Shown here piece by piece: positions 32,866-43,005 of a DNA stretch of 64,000 bases. The position numbers were made by a program, and so were the translations under genes. Each line of letters opens with the position of its first letter. Within the stretch, counting starts at the first letter, position 1. The stretch comes from Variovorax davisae. Its GTDB lineage: Bacteria > Pseudomonadota > Gammaproteobacteria > Burkholderiales > Burkholderiaceae_C. The DNA lies in the NCBI RefSeq assembly GCF_030316845.1, contig NZ_JASZYS010000007.1, positions 1 to 64,000 of the forward strand, in the 5' to 3' direction. The notes under the pieces are model-generated. The model was not told the DNA's origin and ran no database searches. It was given only the letters and a program-made list of their open reading frames with translations.

Positions 32866-34196
32866 CGCGTCACCGCCTTCTTCGCGAAACGCGGCACGAA
32901 GGCAATGATGAGGATCGCGGCGCAGACCTCGACCGCCGCCACGATGTAGAGCCCCGGCGAGAGCAGCCCGGTCGACGTCTTGATGGCGCCCAGCATGGAC
33001 GGGGCCCCGAAGCCGGCGAGGTTGGCGATCGAGTTGATCAGCGCCACGCCGCCCGCCGCCGCCGCCCCGGCGAGGAAGCGGCCCGGCAGCTGCCAGAACA
33101 CCGGGATCGCGCTCATGGTGCCGACGATCGCCAGCGTCTGCGCGGCCAGCGCGATCGCCGGGCTCTGCTTCATGAAGAGCGCCGTGAGCGCCAGCCCGAG
33201 CGCGCCGAGTGCCGCCGCGAAGGCGCAGTGCAGGCGGCTTTCCTGCTGCCGGTCGGAATGCAGGCCGTTGCAGATCATGCCGACGGCGCCGCAGAGGTAC
33301 GAGGCGGCCATGATCCAGCCGACCGTCGCCGGGTTGGTGAAGCCCACTTCCTTGACCACGGAGGGGCCGAAGAAGGTCAGCGAGGAATTGGCCGCGATGA
33401 TGCAGAAGAAGATCAGGATCAGCAGCCACATGCGGCCGTCCTTCAGCGAGGCGATCAGGCTCTCCTCGCGGTGGCCGAGCGCCTTGCTGTCGCGCGCCAT
33501 GTCCTCGTGCACGAGGCGGCGCTGCTCGGCCGTGAGCCAGTGGGCCTGCTCGGGCCGGTCGGTCAGGTAGAACCAGGTCACGAAGCCGGCAAGGATCGAC
33601 GGGATGCCTTCGATCAGGAACACCCATTGCCAGCCCGACCAGCCATTGAGGCCGTGCAGGTTGTTCATGATGCTGCCGGCCAGCGGCCCGCCGATGACAC
33701 CGGCGATGGCCGAGGCCGACATGAAGATGCCGAAGGCCTTGGCGCGCCGCTCGCTCGGATACCAGTAGGTGAGGTACAGGATGATGCCGGGATAGAAGCC
33801 GGCCTCGAACACGCCCATGAGGAAGCGCAGGAAATAGAACATCGCCGGCGTCTTCACGAACATCGTGGCGACGCAGACGATGCCCCACCCGATGGTGATG
33901 CGCATGATGGTCTTCCTGGCGCCGATCCTTTGCAGCAGCAGGTTCGACGGCACTTCGAAGAAGAAGTAGCCGAGGAAGAAGATGCCCGCGCCCAGCCCGT
34001 AGACCGCTTCGCTCCAGCCCAGGTCGTCGAGCATGGTGAGCTTGACGAAGCCGACGTTGACGCGATCGACCCAGGCCAGGACCCAGAGCGCGAAGATGAA
34101 CGGAATGATGCGCCAGGTGATGCGGCTGTAGGCCGTGTCGAGCGCGCTGGCCGGCGCAGTGGGCACGGCATGTTGGGGAACTTCCAGGGTGGCCAT
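32862..34196 (-). CDS. MFS transporter, anion:cation symporter family (probable purine-related uptake)
   Basis: A 444-residue carrier of the ACS family, which takes up organic anions such as tartrate, hexuronates or phthalate. ALWVLAWVDRVNVGFVKLTM, FFEVPSNLLLQRIGARKTIM and YPSERRAKAFGIFMSASAIA are the family marks. The ATG at 34196 has AAGGAG at the right distance; an in-frame TTG two codons upstream is less likely. As first gene of the urate operon it probably imports urate, allantoin or a related anion. Divergent from a LysR gene. Confidence 0.82.
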   Translation of the reverse strand: MATLEVPQHAVPTAPASALDTAYSRITWRIIPFIFALWVLAWVDRVNVGFVKLTMLDDLGWSEAVYGLGAGIFFLGYFFFEVPSNLLLQRIGARKTIMRITIGWGIVCVATMFVKTPAMFYFLRFLMGVFEAGFYPGIILYLTYWYPSERRAKAFGIFMSASAIAGVIGGPLAGSIMNNLHGLNGWSGWQWVFLIEGIPSILAGFVTWFYLTDRPEQAHWLTAEQRRLVHEDMARDSKALGHREESLIASLKDGRMWLLILIFFCIIAANSSLTFFGPSVVKEVGFTNPATVGWIMAASYLCGAVGMICNGLHSDRQQESRLHCAFAAALGALGLALTALFMKQSPAIALAAQTLAIVGTMSAIPVFWQLPGRFLAGAAAAGGVALINSIANLAGFGAPSMLGAIKTSTGLLSPGLYIVAAVEVCAAILIIAFVPRFAKKAVTR

Positions 34197-34345
34197 GAAC
34201 AACTCCTTGACGGGATGCGGGTGGGGCGTCGGATGCGTTCGTGAATTGGGCCAGCGCGCTCCCGGCCTGTCGAGACCGTGGCGGCATGCGAATCGCTATA
34301 GACTGCATCGGACATATCGATAGACAAGTCCTAAGGGAAAACACC

Positions 34346-35320
34346 ATGCAACGCGGCGTCGATCTGCTCGACGGCCATCTGCTGCGCGTGCTCGCCACGG
34401 TGGTGGAGGAGCGCAGCGTGTCGCGCGCCGCCGCCCGGCTGCACCAGACGCAGCCCGCCGTGAGCGGCTCGCTCAAGCGCCTGCGCGAGATCTTCGGCGA
34501 CGCGCTGCTGGTGCGCGACGGCACCGCGATGGTGCCGACCGCCCGCGCCGCCGGTCTCGCCGTGCAGGCGCGGCGCGCGCTCGGCGAACTCGAAGCCTTG
34601 CTGGTCGAGCCCGAAGCCTTCGTGCCGTCCGACGCCGAGCAGCGCTTCCGGATCGCATCGCCGGACTACATCGCGCCCTCATGGATCGCGCGGCTGGCGC
34701 AGCACGTGGGCGCCGAGGCGCCGCGCTGCCGCATCGAGCTGCGCGCGCTCGGCCCCACCTTCGACTTCGAGCGCGCGCTGGGCGACGACGAACTCGATCT
34801 CGTGATCGGCAACTGGCCGTCGCCGCCCGAGCACCTGCACATCTCGCTGCTGCTGGAGGACGAACTGGTCTGCCTGATGGCCCGCGACCATCCGCTGGCC
34901 CAGGGCGCCACCCAGGTCAGCGAGGCCGACTACCTGGCCGCGGGGCATGTGGTGCCGGTGCCCTATGCGATGGCGCAGCGCGGCGTGGTCGAGACCTACC
35001 TCGGCGAGCGCCGCCTCGGGCGCGACGCCCGCGTGCAGGTGCCTTACTTCGGGCTGGCGCCGTCGATCGCGGCCAGCACGCGGCTGCTGTTCACCACCGC
35101 GCGGCACTTCGCCGAGTACCACGCGCGGCTGTTGCCGCTGGCGCTGCTCGACGCGCCGGCGGGATTCCCGCGCATGCGCTTCTACCAGCTGTGGCACGAC
35201 CGGGTCCATCATTCGGCGGCCCATCGCTGGCTGCGCGGCCTGGTGGCGCAGTTCGGGCGCGAGCTGGTCGCGCCGGCGATGCCGCAACGCGGGCAGGGGA
35301 ATCCGTCGCCCGGCGCTTGA
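34346..35320 (+). CDS. LysR-family transcriptional regulator of the urate operon
   Basis: A 324-residue LTTR. The HTH (about 10-65) contains EERSVSRAAARLHQTQPAVS, and the effector-binding half contains LDLVIGNWPSPPEHLHI. It is divergent from the transporter-uraD-uraH operon with a 149-nt spacer that becomes A+T-richer near 34290-34335, the usual LysR arrangement. It probably activates the operon in response to a purine breakdown product. AAGGG precedes the ATG. Confidence 0.85.
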   Translation: MQRGVDLLDGHLLRVLATVVEERSVSRAAARLHQTQPAVSGSLKRLREIFGDALLVRDGTAMVPTARAAGLAVQARRALGELEALLVEPEAFVPSDAEQRFRIASPDYIAPSWIARLAQHVGAEAPRCRIELRALGPTFDFERALGDDELDLVIGNWPSPPEHLHISLLLEDELVCLMARDHPLAQGATQVSEADYLAAGHVVPVPYAMAQRGVVETYLGERRLGRDARVQVPYFGLAPSIAASTRLLFTTARHFAEYHARLLPLALLDAPAGFPRMRFYQLWHDRVHHSAAHRWLRGLVAQFGRELVAPAMPQRGQGNPSPGA

Positions 35321-35351
35321 AAGATGCGCCGTCGGCCCCATCATCCGAGCC

Positions 35352-36029
35352 ATGCCTACCACCCGACTCCACATCGATTTCGTGTCCGACGTCTCGTGCC
35401 CCTGGTGCGCCGTCGGGCTGGGCGCGCTCGAAGCCGCGCTGCGCAAGGTCGCGCCCGAGGTGACCGCCGAACTGTGCTTCCAGCCTTTCGAGCTGAACCC
35501 GCAGATGCCGCCCGAAGGCCAGGACACCTTCGAGCACCTGAACCAGAAGTACGGCTCGAACCGCGAGCAGCAGGCCCAGGCCCGCGCCGCGATCCGGGCC
35601 CGCGGCGCCGAGGTCGGCTTCGCCTTCAGCGAGGGCGGCCGGCCGCGCATCTACAACACCTTCGATGCCCACCGGCTGCTGCATTGGGCCGAGCTGGAAG
35701 ACCTGGCCAAGCAGGCGGCGCTCAAGAAGGCGCTGCTCAAAGCCTGCCATACCGATGGCGAGAATCCGTCGGACCCCGAGGTGCTGGTGCGCCTGGCCAC
35801 CGAATCGGGGCTCGATCCGGCGCGTGCGCGGGCCATCCTGGCGAGCGACGAATACGCCGCCGAGACCCGCGAGCGCGAGCGGCTCTACACCGACGCGGGC
35901 ATCCATTCGGTGCCGGCGATCATCATCGACAACAAGCACCTGATCTCCGGCGGCCAGCCGGTGGAAGTGTTCGAGCGCGCGCTGCGGCAGATCGCGGGCG
36001 CCGAGCCCGCCCGCGTGGCCGAAGCCTGA
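35352..36029 (+). CDS. DsbA-family oxidoreductase, FrnE-like
   Basis: A 225-residue cytoplasmic thioredoxin-fold protein. The N-terminal DFVSDVSCPWCAVG has the active-site CPWC (Cys16, Cys19), and GIHSVPAIIIDNKHLISGGQ near the C-terminus carries the cis-Pro loop. This is the FrnE/HCCA-isomerase-like branch of DsbA. Its role is probably disulfide exchange or isomerisation in the cytoplasm; the substrate is unknown. It follows the LysR gene by 31 nt. Confidence 0.87.
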   Translation: MPTTRLHIDFVSDVSCPWCAVGLGALEAALRKVAPEVTAELCFQPFELNPQMPPEGQDTFEHLNQKYGSNREQQAQARAAIRARGAEVGFAFSEGGRPRIYNTFDAHRLLHWAELEDLAKQAALKKALLKACHTDGENPSDPEVLVRLATESGLDPARARAILASDEYAAETRERERLYTDAGIHSVPAIIIDNKHLISGGQPVEVFERALRQIAGAEPARVAEA

Positions 36030-36047
36030 GGCGCTGAGGCCCTTTCG

Positions 36048-36911
36048 TCAGGGCTTCTGCAGCATCTCGACGAGCCGGGCCAGCGCCACCGACGGCGTGC
36101 CCTGCCAGACCAGGTGCGTGCGGTTGCCGCGGATGCGCTCCGGCAGCGGGTGCTGGCGGACATCGGCCGTGGCGCGCAGTGCCTTCAGCACCGACACCGG
36201 CACGATCGCGAAGCCGGTGCCGGCAGCGACGCAGGCGATCATCGCCTGGTAGGAAGAAAACTCCAGCGAACGCGAGGCCGAGACGCCGCCCTTGACCAGC
36301 CATTGCTCGAGCAGGCGGCGGTAGGAGCAGCCGGGCGCGAAGGCGATCAAGGTGGCATCGGCCAAGTCGCCGGGACGGCCCACGGCGGCCACGCTGCGCG
36401 CCGTGATGAGCACCAGTTCTTCGTCGAACACCGGCATCGATTCGAGCTCCGGCGCGGCGAAGGGCTCCGACACGAACGCGGCCTCCAGCTCGAAGGCCCT
36501 GACCCGCTTGAGCAAGGCGCCCGTGGTGCCGGTCGCCAGCTCGACTACCACCCCCGGATAGAGCCTGTGGAAGCGTGACAGCACCGGCGCCAGCCGGCTG
36601 CCCGCCGTGCTTTCGAGCGAGCCGAGCCTGAAGGTGCCGAAGGGGAGATCGCTGCGCAATTCGCTTTCGGCCTCGTCGGCCAGGCGCAGCAGGCGCTCGG
36701 CATAGGGCAGCAGCTTGTGGCCGGCCGGCGCCAGCGCGAGCGAGCGGCCCTGCCGGTGGAACAGCTTCTGGCCCAGGCGCTCCTCCAGCTGCTGGATGCG
36801 GGTGGTGACGTTGGACTGCACCCGGTTGAGCTTGTCGGCGGCCCGTATCACGCCGCCTTCGGCCACGACGGTGCGGAAGATCTCCAGGGAGTCGAGGTCG
36901 ATGGTTCTCAT
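36048..36911 (-). CDS. LysR-family transcriptional regulator
   Basis: A 287-residue LTTR starting MRTIDLDSLEIFRTVVAEGG. The HTH is VIRAADKLNRVQSNVTTRIQ and the effector domain covers about 90-285. Divergent from a YbfB-like MFS gene. The 66-nt spacer holds an AATGAAT-N10-ATTCATT inverted repeat, the likely operator. Convergent with the FrnE-like gene (18 nt between the stops). Confidence 0.85.
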   Translation of the reverse strand: MRTIDLDSLEIFRTVVAEGGVIRAADKLNRVQSNVTTRIQQLEERLGQKLFHRQGRSLALAPAGHKLLPYAERLLRLADEAESELRSDLPFGTFRLGSLESTAGSRLAPVLSRFHRLYPGVVVELATGTTGALLKRVRAFELEAAFVSEPFAAPELESMPVFDEELVLITARSVAAVGRPGDLADATLIAFAPGCSYRRLLEQWLVKGGVSASRSLEFSSYQAMIACVAAGTGFAIVPVSVLKALRATADVRQHPLPERIRGNRTHLVWQGTPSVALARLVEMLQKP

Positions 36912-36917
36912 AACAAG

Positions 36918-36941
36918 AATGAATGTTCTGAATAATTCATT
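36918..36941. promoter_or_regulatory. Inverted repeat AATGAAT-N10-ATTCATT, candidate LysR site
   Basis: A perfect 7-bp inverted repeat with a 10-nt spacer begins 6 nt upstream of the LysR start codon. It lies in an A+T-rich stretch shared by the divergent LysR and MFS genes. Both position and size fit a LysR recognition site. Binding is inferred. Confidence 0.5.
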
Positions 36942-36977
36942 TGTCGGATGGGATGATTTTGCGTCCAATCTGAAGCC

Positions 36978-38177
36978 ATGTCGAACCCTTCCATCGCTCT
37001 CGCCCGGCCTTCCCTGTTCGCCGTCTGCGGCGCCGGCCTGCTGGCGCTGGCGATCGCGATGGGCATCGGCCGCTTCGCCTTCACCCCGATGCTGCCGCTG
37101 ATGATCCGCGCCGGCAGCGCCGACGTCGGTGCCGGCGGCTGGCTGGCGGCGGCCAACTACGCGGGCTACCTGCTGGGTGCGCTGACGGCGGCGCGGCTGC
37201 CCCTGTCGCCGCAGCGCACGGGCCTGCTGTCGCTGGCCGCGATCGTCGCTTCCACGGCGGCGATGGGGCTGGTCGATTCGCTCGCGGCCTGGCTGCTGCT
37301 GCGCGGGATCGCCGGCGTCGCCAGCGCCTGGGCGCTGGTGAGCACCAGCGTCTGGTGCCTGTCGTGGCTGGCGCGCCTGGGCCGGCCGAACAGCGCCGGG
37401 ATGGTCTATGCGGGCGTCGGCGCCGGCATCGCGCTCGCGGGCCTTTACTGCTGGCGCGCCGGCGCGGCCGAGGTCGCGCCCGATCGTCTCTGGCTGCATC
37501 TCGGCCTGCTGGCGCTGGTCGGCTCGATCGTGGTGGCGGCGCTGATGCCGCGCGAGCCCGGCCCGGTGGCGGCCCCTGCGACCGGGGGCAGGGCGGACCC
37601 AGGGGCGGGCGATGCGCAATGGGACCTCGTCATCTGCTACGGCATGCTCGGCTTCGGTTACATCCTGCCGGCCACCTTCCTGCCGGTGTTGGCGCGGGCG
37701 GTGGTCGACAACCCCGCGGTGTTCGGTGCCGCCTGGCCGGTCTTCGGCGCCGCGGCCGCGTTGTCGACGCTGTTGGCGGGGGCCCTGCTCGCGGGCCTGT
37801 CGCGCCGGCAGGTGCTGGCGGGCAGCCATCTGCTGATGGCGCTGGGCTGCCTGCTGCCGGTGCTGCACCTGTCCGCGGGCACCGTGCTCGCGGCCGCGCT
37901 GCTGGTGGGCGGGACCTTCATGGTCGCCACCATGGCCGGCATCCAGGCGGCACGTGCCGGTGCCGCGGGCGACCCGGCGCGCGCGCTCGGCCGCATGACG
38001 GCGTCCTTCGCGATCGGCCAGATGGCCGGGCCGGTGCTGTCCTCCGCCCTGAGCGGCGGCGCGGCGGGCTTCGGCGGCCTCTTCATGGCGCTGGCGACGG
38101 GTGCCGTGGCACTGCTGGCCAGCGCCGCATGGCTGCTGCGCCCGCCGCGCAGCGTCCGCCCCGCATCGAACAACTGA
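36978..38177 (+). CDS. YbfB/YjiJ-family MFS transporter
   Basis: A 399-residue carrier with 12 hydrophobic segments. [20 protein letters not shown] and [20 protein letters not shown] are the hallmarks of the YbfB/YjiJ (formerly DUF1228) family. Function in the family is poorly known. It is divergent from a LysR gene that probably controls it, and is followed by a carboxymuconolactone-decarboxylase-like gene 11 nt later in the same operon. Confidence 0.83.
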   Translation: MSNPSIALARPSLFAVCGAGLLALAIAMGIGRFAFTPMLPLMIRAGSADVGAGGWLAAANYAGYLLGALTAARLPLSPQRTGLLSLAAIVASTAAMGLVDSLAAWLLLRGIAGVASAWALVSTSVWCLSWLARLGRPNSAGMVYAGVGAGIALAGLYCWRAGAAEVAPDRLWLHLGLLALVGSIVVAALMPREPGPVAAPATGGRADPGAGDAQWDLVICYGMLGFGYILPATFLPVLARAVVDNPAVFGAAWPVFGAAAALSTLLAGALLAGLSRRQVLAGSHLLMALGCLLPVLHLSAGTVLAAALLVGGTFMVATMAGIQAARAGAAGDPARALGRMTASFAIGQMAGPVLSSALSGGAAGFGGLFMALATGAVALLASAAWLLRPPRSVRPASNN

Positions 38178-38188
38178 AAGGAGTCCGC

Positions 38189-38785
38189 ATGCTGATCCGA
38201 CAAGGCCACACCGAACCCTGGGCCGAGCGCCTGCCGATGCCTGCCGCCGAGGCCATGTCCGAGGCGCAGCGCGCCGCTGCGCAAGCGCTGATCGACGGTC
38301 CGCGCAAAGCCGTCTTCGGCCCCTTCGTGCCACTGCTGCAAAGCCCGGTGCTCATGGAGCGCATCGGCAGCCTGGGCGAGTACCTGCGCTTCGACAGCGC
38401 GCTCGACGCCCGCGTGCGCGAGCTGGTGACCTGCGTGGTCGCGCGCGAGGTCGGCAACCAGTTCGAGTGGGTGCTGCATGCGGCGGCGGCGGTCAAGGCC
38501 GGCGTCGATGCCGGTGCCATCGAGGCGCTGCGCCTGGGCCGCCGCGCGGCGCCGCTGGCCGAGGACGAACAGCTGGCCCTCGATTTCGCGCTCGAGCTGC
38601 TGCAGCGCCACGGTGTCAGCGAGCCCACCTATGCCGCCGCCGAGGCCCGCTTCGGCCAGGCCACGGTGGTCGAGCTGTCGGCCCTGGTGGGGTACTTCGC
38701 GATGGTCTGCTGGATCATGAACGCGGCCCACACGCCGGTGCAGGGTGCCGAGGGCCAACCGGGGCTGCAGGCCTTTCCGCTGTAG
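38189..38785 (+). CDS. Carboxymuconolactone decarboxylase-like protein
   Basis: A 198-residue all-helical protein of the CMD/AhpD family. The core [20 protein letters not shown] with the following LHAAAA matches the PcaC-like motif. There is no CxxC pair, so a peroxidase role like AhpD is not supported. It may decarboxylate a lactone or act on an unknown compound imported by the preceding carrier. The ATG has AAAGGAG upstream. Confidence 0.78.
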   Translation: MLIRQGHTEPWAERLPMPAAEAMSEAQRAAAQALIDGPRKAVFGPFVPLLQSPVLMERIGSLGEYLRFDSALDARVRELVTCVVAREVGNQFEWVLHAAAAVKAGVDAGAIEALRLGRRAAPLAEDEQLALDFALELLQRHGVSEPTYAAAEARFGQATVVELSALVGYFAMVCWIMNAAHTPVQGAEGQPGLQAFPL

Positions 38786-38902
38786 CTTTTCCGCCGCAGC
38801 GCGGGGCGTGGCGCGGGCGGTCAGGCTGGGGTCCGGTGGCGAAGGCACAATGGCGCCGCGCGCGGACCGGGTCCGTGAACCGAACCCCTTCCGCCCCCGC
38901 TC

Positions 38903-40630
38903 ATGCTCGACAAACGCTTTTTTCCGCGCCAGGCCGTCGCGTCCGGCGGCAACCGCTGGGATTGGGCGCTGCTGCCGCTGGTGCTGGCGACGCTGTTCGC
39001 GCTGGCCTACGGCGGCGCCCAGATGGCGCGGCCTTACGAGCTCGGCCAGCCGCTGCCGATCAGCCTCGACCCGTGGCAGCTGCCGTACTACCTGCTGCGC
39101 ACCACCCTGCGCATGTTCCTGGCGCTCGGGGCTTCGCTGCTGTTCAGCTGCGCCTTCGCCGTGCTCGCGAACCGCTATCGCGCGGCCGAGAAGGTGCTGG
39201 TGCCGATGCTCGACATCCTGCAGTCGATCCCGATCCTCGGCTTCCTGTCGATCACGGTGACCGGCTTCATCGCGCTGTTTCCGGGCAACCTGCTGGGGGT
39301 CGAGTGCGCGGCGATCTTCGCCATCTTCACCTCGCAGGCCTGGAACATGGCCTTCAGCCTCTACCAGTCGCTGCGCACCGTGCCGTCCGAGCTGCGCGAG
39401 GCGGCCTCGGTGTTCCAGCTCTCGGCCTGGCACCGCTTCTGGCGGCTCGAACTGCCGTTCGCGATGCCCGGCCTGCTGTGGAACATGATGATGTCGATGT
39501 CGGGCGGCTGGTTCTTCGTGGTCGCCTCGGAGGCGATCTCGGTGTCCAACCAGAGCATCATGCTGCCGGGCGTGGGCTCCTACATCGCGATGGCGATCCA
39601 GGCCCGCGACCTCGGCGCCATCGGCTGGGCCATCGGCGGCATGCTGATCGGGATCACGCTCTACGACCAGCTGTTCTTCCGCCCGCTGATCGCCTGGGCC
39701 GACAAGTTCCGCTTCGAGGAGGGCAGCAGCGAGGATGCGCCGCGCTCCTGGCTTTTGACCTGGCTGCGGCGCACCGAACGCATCCGGCAAGGCATCGGCG
39801 CCGCGGCGCGGCTGCTCGAGCGCTCGCTGCTGCTGTTCCGGCGCGACCACGACGGCACCTCGATCAAGGCCCGGCCGAGCGCGCCGAACCCGGCCGCCGC
39901 GCGCGTGTGGGACGCCGTGCTCGCCGCCGCGGTGCTGCTGGCCATGGTCTGGCTGGTGCGCTTCATCCACACCGAGGTCGGATGGTCCGAGGTGGCGCAC
40001 GTGTTCGTGCTCGGGCTCTACACCATGATCCGTGTGGTGGTGCTGATCGCGCTGGCGGCGCTGGTGTGGGTGCCGATCGGCATCTGGATCGGCATGAACC
40101 CGCGCTGGGCCGGGCGGCTGCAGGGCGTGGCGCAGTTCATGGCCGCCTTCCCGGCCAACCTGATGTTCCCGGTGGCGGTGCTGTTCATCGTGCGCTGGCA
40201 GCTCAACCCCAACATCTGGCTGGCGCCGCTGATGGTGCTGGGCACGCAGTGGTACCTGCTGTTCAACGTGATCGCGGGCGCCTCCACCGTGCCGACCGAG
40301 CTGCGCTACGCGGCCAGCAACCTCGGGCTCACGGGTTGGCTCAAATGGCGGCGCTACCTGCTGCCGGCGGTGTTCCCGAGCTTCGTCACCGGCGCCATCA
40401 CGGCCAGCGGCGGCTCCTGGAACGCCAGCATCGTCGCCGAGTACGTGACCTGGGGCGACACCACGCTGCAGGCCGCGGGCCTGGGCAGCTACATCGCCCA
40501 CATGACGGCCATCGGCGACTTCCCGCGCATCGCGCTGGGCATCGGCGTGATGTGCGTGTTCGTGATGGGGATGAACCACTTCGTCTGGCGCCGGCTCTAC
40601 GAGCTGGCCGAGAACCGGATGCACTTCTGA
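38903..40630 (+). CDS. ABC transporter permease, two fused NitT/TauT-like domains
   Basis: A 575-residue membrane protein containing two BPD-type permease domains (about 70-280 and 350-570). The coupling EAA-type loops are [20 protein letters not shown] in the first and a [23 protein letters not shown] region in the second. It resembles permeases of the nitrate/sulfonate/bicarbonate class but as a tandem fusion. The ATPase gene follows directly. No periplasmic binding protein gene is adjacent, so the substrate cannot be inferred. Confidence 0.83.
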   Translation: MLDKRFFPRQAVASGGNRWDWALLPLVLATLFALAYGGAQMARPYELGQPLPISLDPWQLPYYLLRTTLRMFLALGASLLFSCAFAVLANRYRAAEKVLVPMLDILQSIPILGFLSITVTGFIALFPGNLLGVECAAIFAIFTSQAWNMAFSLYQSLRTVPSELREAASVFQLSAWHRFWRLELPFAMPGLLWNMMMSMSGGWFFVVASEAISVSNQSIMLPGVGSYIAMAIQARDLGAIGWAIGGMLIGITLYDQLFFRPLIAWADKFRFEEGSSEDAPRSWLLTWLRRTERIRQGIGAAARLLERSLLLFRRDHDGTSIKARPSAPNPAAARVWDAVLAAAVLLAMVWLVRFIHTEVGWSEVAHVFVLGLYTMIRVVVLIALAALVWVPIGIWIGMNPRWAGRLQGVAQFMAAFPANLMFPVAVLFIVRWQLNPNIWLAPLMVLGTQWYLLFNVIAGASTVPTELRYAASNLGLTGWLKWRRYLLPAVFPSFVTGAITASGGSWNASIVAEYVTWGDTTLQAAGLGSYIAHMTAIGDFPRIALGIGVMCVFVMGMNHFVWRRLYELAENRMHF

Positions 40631-40653
40631 TGACCCACGCGCGAGGAGGGCCC

Positions 40654-41970
40654 ATGGCCGAAGCCATCGTTGAACTCAAGGGCGTGGGCAAGTCCTTTCG
40701 CTCGGCCGACGGCGCTGCGCGCTCGGTGCTCGAAGGCGTCGACTTCCGCCTGGCCGAGGGCGAGATCGTGGCCCTGCTGGGCCAGTCGGGCTCGGGCAAG
40801 TCGACCCTGCTGCGGATCCTCGCCGGCCTGATCGGCGCCGACGCCGGCAGCGTGCGCTACCGCGGCCAGCCGCTCTACGGGCCGGCGCGCGGCATTGCGA
40901 TGGTGTTCCAGTCGTTCGCGCTCTTTCCCTGGCTCACGGTGCAGCAGAACGTCGAGCTCGGGCTCGAGGCGCGCGGCGTCGCGCCGGCCGAGCGCGCCCG
41001 GCGCGCGAGCGCTGCGATCGAGCTCATCGGCCTCGCGGGTTTCGAGGGCGCCTTGCCGCGCGAGTTGTCGGGCGGCATGCGCCAGCGGGTGGGCATCGCG
41101 CGTGCGCTGGTGATCGAGCCCGAGGTGCTGCTGATGGACGAGGCCTTCTCGGCCCTCGACGTGCTCACGGGCGAGCGCCTGCGCGACGACATCCTGCGCC
41201 TGTGGGGCGGCGGCGCGATGCCGACCAAGGCGATGCTGATCGTCTCCCACAACATCGAGGAAGCGGTGCTGATGGCCGACCGGGTGCTGATCTTCGCCGC
41301 CGACCCGGGCCGCGTGCGCGCCGAGCTGCCGATCCGGCTGGCGCGGCCGCGCGACGCCGACAGCCTCGAAGTGCGGGCGCTGATCGACGAGGCCTATGCG
41401 CTCATGACGGCCAGCGCGCCGGTGGCCGGCCGCGCGCCCGAGGAGCCGGCGCGCATGCACCTGGGCGACCGGCTGCCCGATGCCGACATCGGCCGCATGG
41501 AGGCCTTGCTCGAGATGCTGGTGGAAGACGGCCGCGAAGGCCGCGCCGACCTGCCGCAGCTGGCGGAGGAGGCCGAACTCACCGACCACGACCTGCTGCC
41601 ACTGGCGCAGGCGCTGGCGCTGCTGGGCTTCGCGCAATTGGCGGATGCCGACCTGCACCTGACCGAGCTGGGGCGCCACTACGTCGCGGGTGCGCACACG
41701 CTGCGCCAGCAGCTGCTGGGCCAGCAGCTGCTCGCGCACGTGCCGTTGGCAGCGCACATCCGCCACAGCCTGGAGCAGGCGCCCGCGGGCGAATTGCCGC
41801 AGGAGCCTTTCCTCGACCTGCTCGAGGAGAGCCTGGACCGCGCGACTGCCGAACGGGTGCTGCGGACCGCGATCGAATGGGGCCGCTACGGCGAGGTGTT
41901 CGAGTTCGATCTGCGCACCGGACAAATTCATTTGCCGGCCGGAGCAGAACCGGAAAAAAATACTCTATAA
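40654..41970 (+). CDS. NitT/TauT-like ABC transporter ATPase with C-terminal AAA-associated domain
   Basis: A 438-residue ATPase. The nucleotide-binding domain (about 1-250) has Walker [10 protein letters not shown], signature [16 protein letters not shown], Walker [13 protein letters not shown] and the switch His in [11 protein letters not shown]. The C-terminal part (about 280-430) is the AAA-associated domain seen in a subset of nitrate/sulfonate-type ATPases, with [20 protein letters not shown]. The ATG at 40654 is preceded by GAGGAGGG; an ATG at 40630 that overlaps the permease stop would add eight residues and lacks this signal. Confidence 0.83.
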   Translation: MAEAIVELKGVGKSFRSADGAARSVLEGVDFRLAEGEIVALLGQSGSGKSTLLRILAGLIGADAGSVRYRGQPLYGPARGIAMVFQSFALFPWLTVQQNVELGLEARGVAPAERARRASAAIELIGLAGFEGALPRELSGGMRQRVGIARALVIEPEVLLMDEAFSALDVLTGERLRDDILRLWGGGAMPTKAMLIVSHNIEEAVLMADRVLIFAADPGRVRAELPIRLARPRDADSLEVRALIDEAYALMTASAPVAGRAPEEPARMHLGDRLPDADIGRMEALLEMLVEDGREGRADLPQLAEEAELTDHDLLPLAQALALLGFAQLADADLHLTELGRHYVAGAHTLRQQLLGQQLLAHVPLAAHIRHSLEQAPAGELPQEPFLDLLEESLDRATAERVLRTAIEWGRYGEVFEFDLRTGQIHLPAGAEPEKNTL

Positions 41971-41971
41971 T
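41966..41971 (+). promoter_or_regulatory. -10 box of tRNA-Gly
   Basis: A consensus TATAAT ends 11 nt before the mature tRNA, within the last codon and stop of the ABC ATPase gene. A matching -35 box is not obvious. Confidence 0.6.
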
Positions 41972-41981
41972 CGAAGGCTTC

Positions 41982-42057
41982 GCGGGAGTAGCTCAGTTGG
42001 TAGAGCGCAACCTTGCCAAGGTTGAGGTCGAGAGTTCGAGACTCTTCTCCCGCTCCA
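41982..42057 (+). tRNA. tRNA-Gly (anticodon GCC)
   Basis: A 76-nt cloverleaf. The acceptor stem GCGGGAG pairs with CTCCCGC, the D-arm contains AGCTCAGTTGGTAGAGC, and the anticodon stem CAACC/GGTTG encloses the loop TTGCCAA with GCC at 42015-42017. The T-arm has GAGAGTTCGAGACTCTT. CCA is encoded at 42055-42057. It stands alone, followed by a strong terminator. Confidence 0.97.
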
Positions 42058-42117
42058 GATTTTCGAGAATTTTGGAAACGCGAAGCATCACAGCCGGTTC
42101 ACCCGCCTGGTCGATGC

Positions 42118-42149
42118 AAAAAAGCCACCCGCCGGGTGGCTTTTTTTTT
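42118..42149. terminator. Rho-independent terminator after tRNA-Gly
   Basis: A 10-bp perfect stem (AAAGCCACCC with GGGTGGCTTT) with a 3-nt loop is followed by a run of nine or more T residues. The A-run on the 5' side could also let it work for the minus-strand flavin reductase gene, so it may be bidirectional. From here to the flavin reductase stop (42277) no gene is seen. Confidence 0.93.
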
Positions 42150-42276
42150 GCCTGCACGGGATCGCTTGCAACCGCGCTGCGCCACGCGATCTCGTCCATC
42201 CGGCGACCCAGGCCGCATCGTCGGGCGTGCCGCTCGCATTGCGCATGTGGTGCGCCTGCGCTGAGGCGCGCCACGC

Positions 42277-42906
42277 CTACATCTCGTCGATCTGCGTGCT
42301 GCGCGTCCGCTCCTGCGCCGCCAGCGCGTAGCGCTCGCGCGTCTTCACGTAGAAGCTCGCCCCGAAGCGCCCGACCGGAAAGTAGTGCTGCAGCCGCACC
42401 CGCCAGGCGTCGGTGTCGATCAGCTCGTCGCGGGCGTGCATCCAGCGCACCTGGCCGATGAAGATCTGCCGGCTCTCGGTCTCCAGCGTTTCCCAGAGCG
42501 TGCACTCGAACGCCACCGGGGCCTCGGCGATGCGCGGCGGCTTCACGGAGCGGCTCGGCAGCGGCGTGAAGCCGACCACATCGAGCTCGCTGACATGCGG
42601 CGGATGGCGGTCGCCGCAGCGGTGCATCTGCTCGGCGATCTCCTCGTCCGCCAGGTGGACCACGAACTCGCCGGTGCGCACGATGTTCGCGGCCGTGTCC
42701 TTGAGCGCGTTGTCCTGCAGCCGGTTGACGCTGATCATCACGATCGGCGGCTCCTCGCCGAGCATGTTGAACATGCTGAAGGGCGCGGCGTTGACGACGC
42801 CGTCGGCGCCGAGCGTGGTGACGAGGGCGATCGGGCGTGGCACGATCAGGCTCGCCATGAGCTTGTAGCGCTGGTATTCGGTGAGGGTGGAAAAGTCGAT
42901 GTCCAT
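42277..42906 (-). CDS. Flavin reductase-like FMN-binding protein
   Basis: A 209-residue split-barrel flavoprotein. MASLIVPRPIALVTTLGADG and VNAAPFSMFNMLGEEPPIVM are the conserved FMN-binding segments of flavin reductase-like/DIM6 proteins. It probably reduces FMN with NAD(P)H, or acts as a flavin-dependent oxidoreductase. The ATG at 42906 has AAGGAA upstream. Divergent from the DUF3014 gene. Confidence 0.82.
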   Translation of the reverse strand: MDIDFSTLTEYQRYKLMASLIVPRPIALVTTLGADGVVNAAPFSMFNMLGEEPPIVMISVNRLQDNALKDTAANIVRTGEFVVHLADEEIAEQMHRCGDRHPPHVSELDVVGFTPLPSRSVKPPRIAEAPVAFECTLWETLETESRQIFIGQVRWMHARDELIDTDAWRVRLQHYFPVGRFGASFYVKTRERYALAAQERTRSTQIDEM

Positions 42907-43005
42907 TCGGATTCCTTGACGGTCACAGGGCGTTACGGCACGAAGCGCCGGCGTGGTTTCCAATGGACCGCATGCATTGCCCGTGATTCAAAGGAGGATT
43001 CGAAC

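Noticed and set aside
37658..40624. Very long minus-strand open frame (988 codons) across the MFS, CMD and ABC permease genes
   Set aside because: It is antisense to three recognised genes, rich in Arg/His/Gln/Gly without any domain, and results from high G+C suppressing stop codons.
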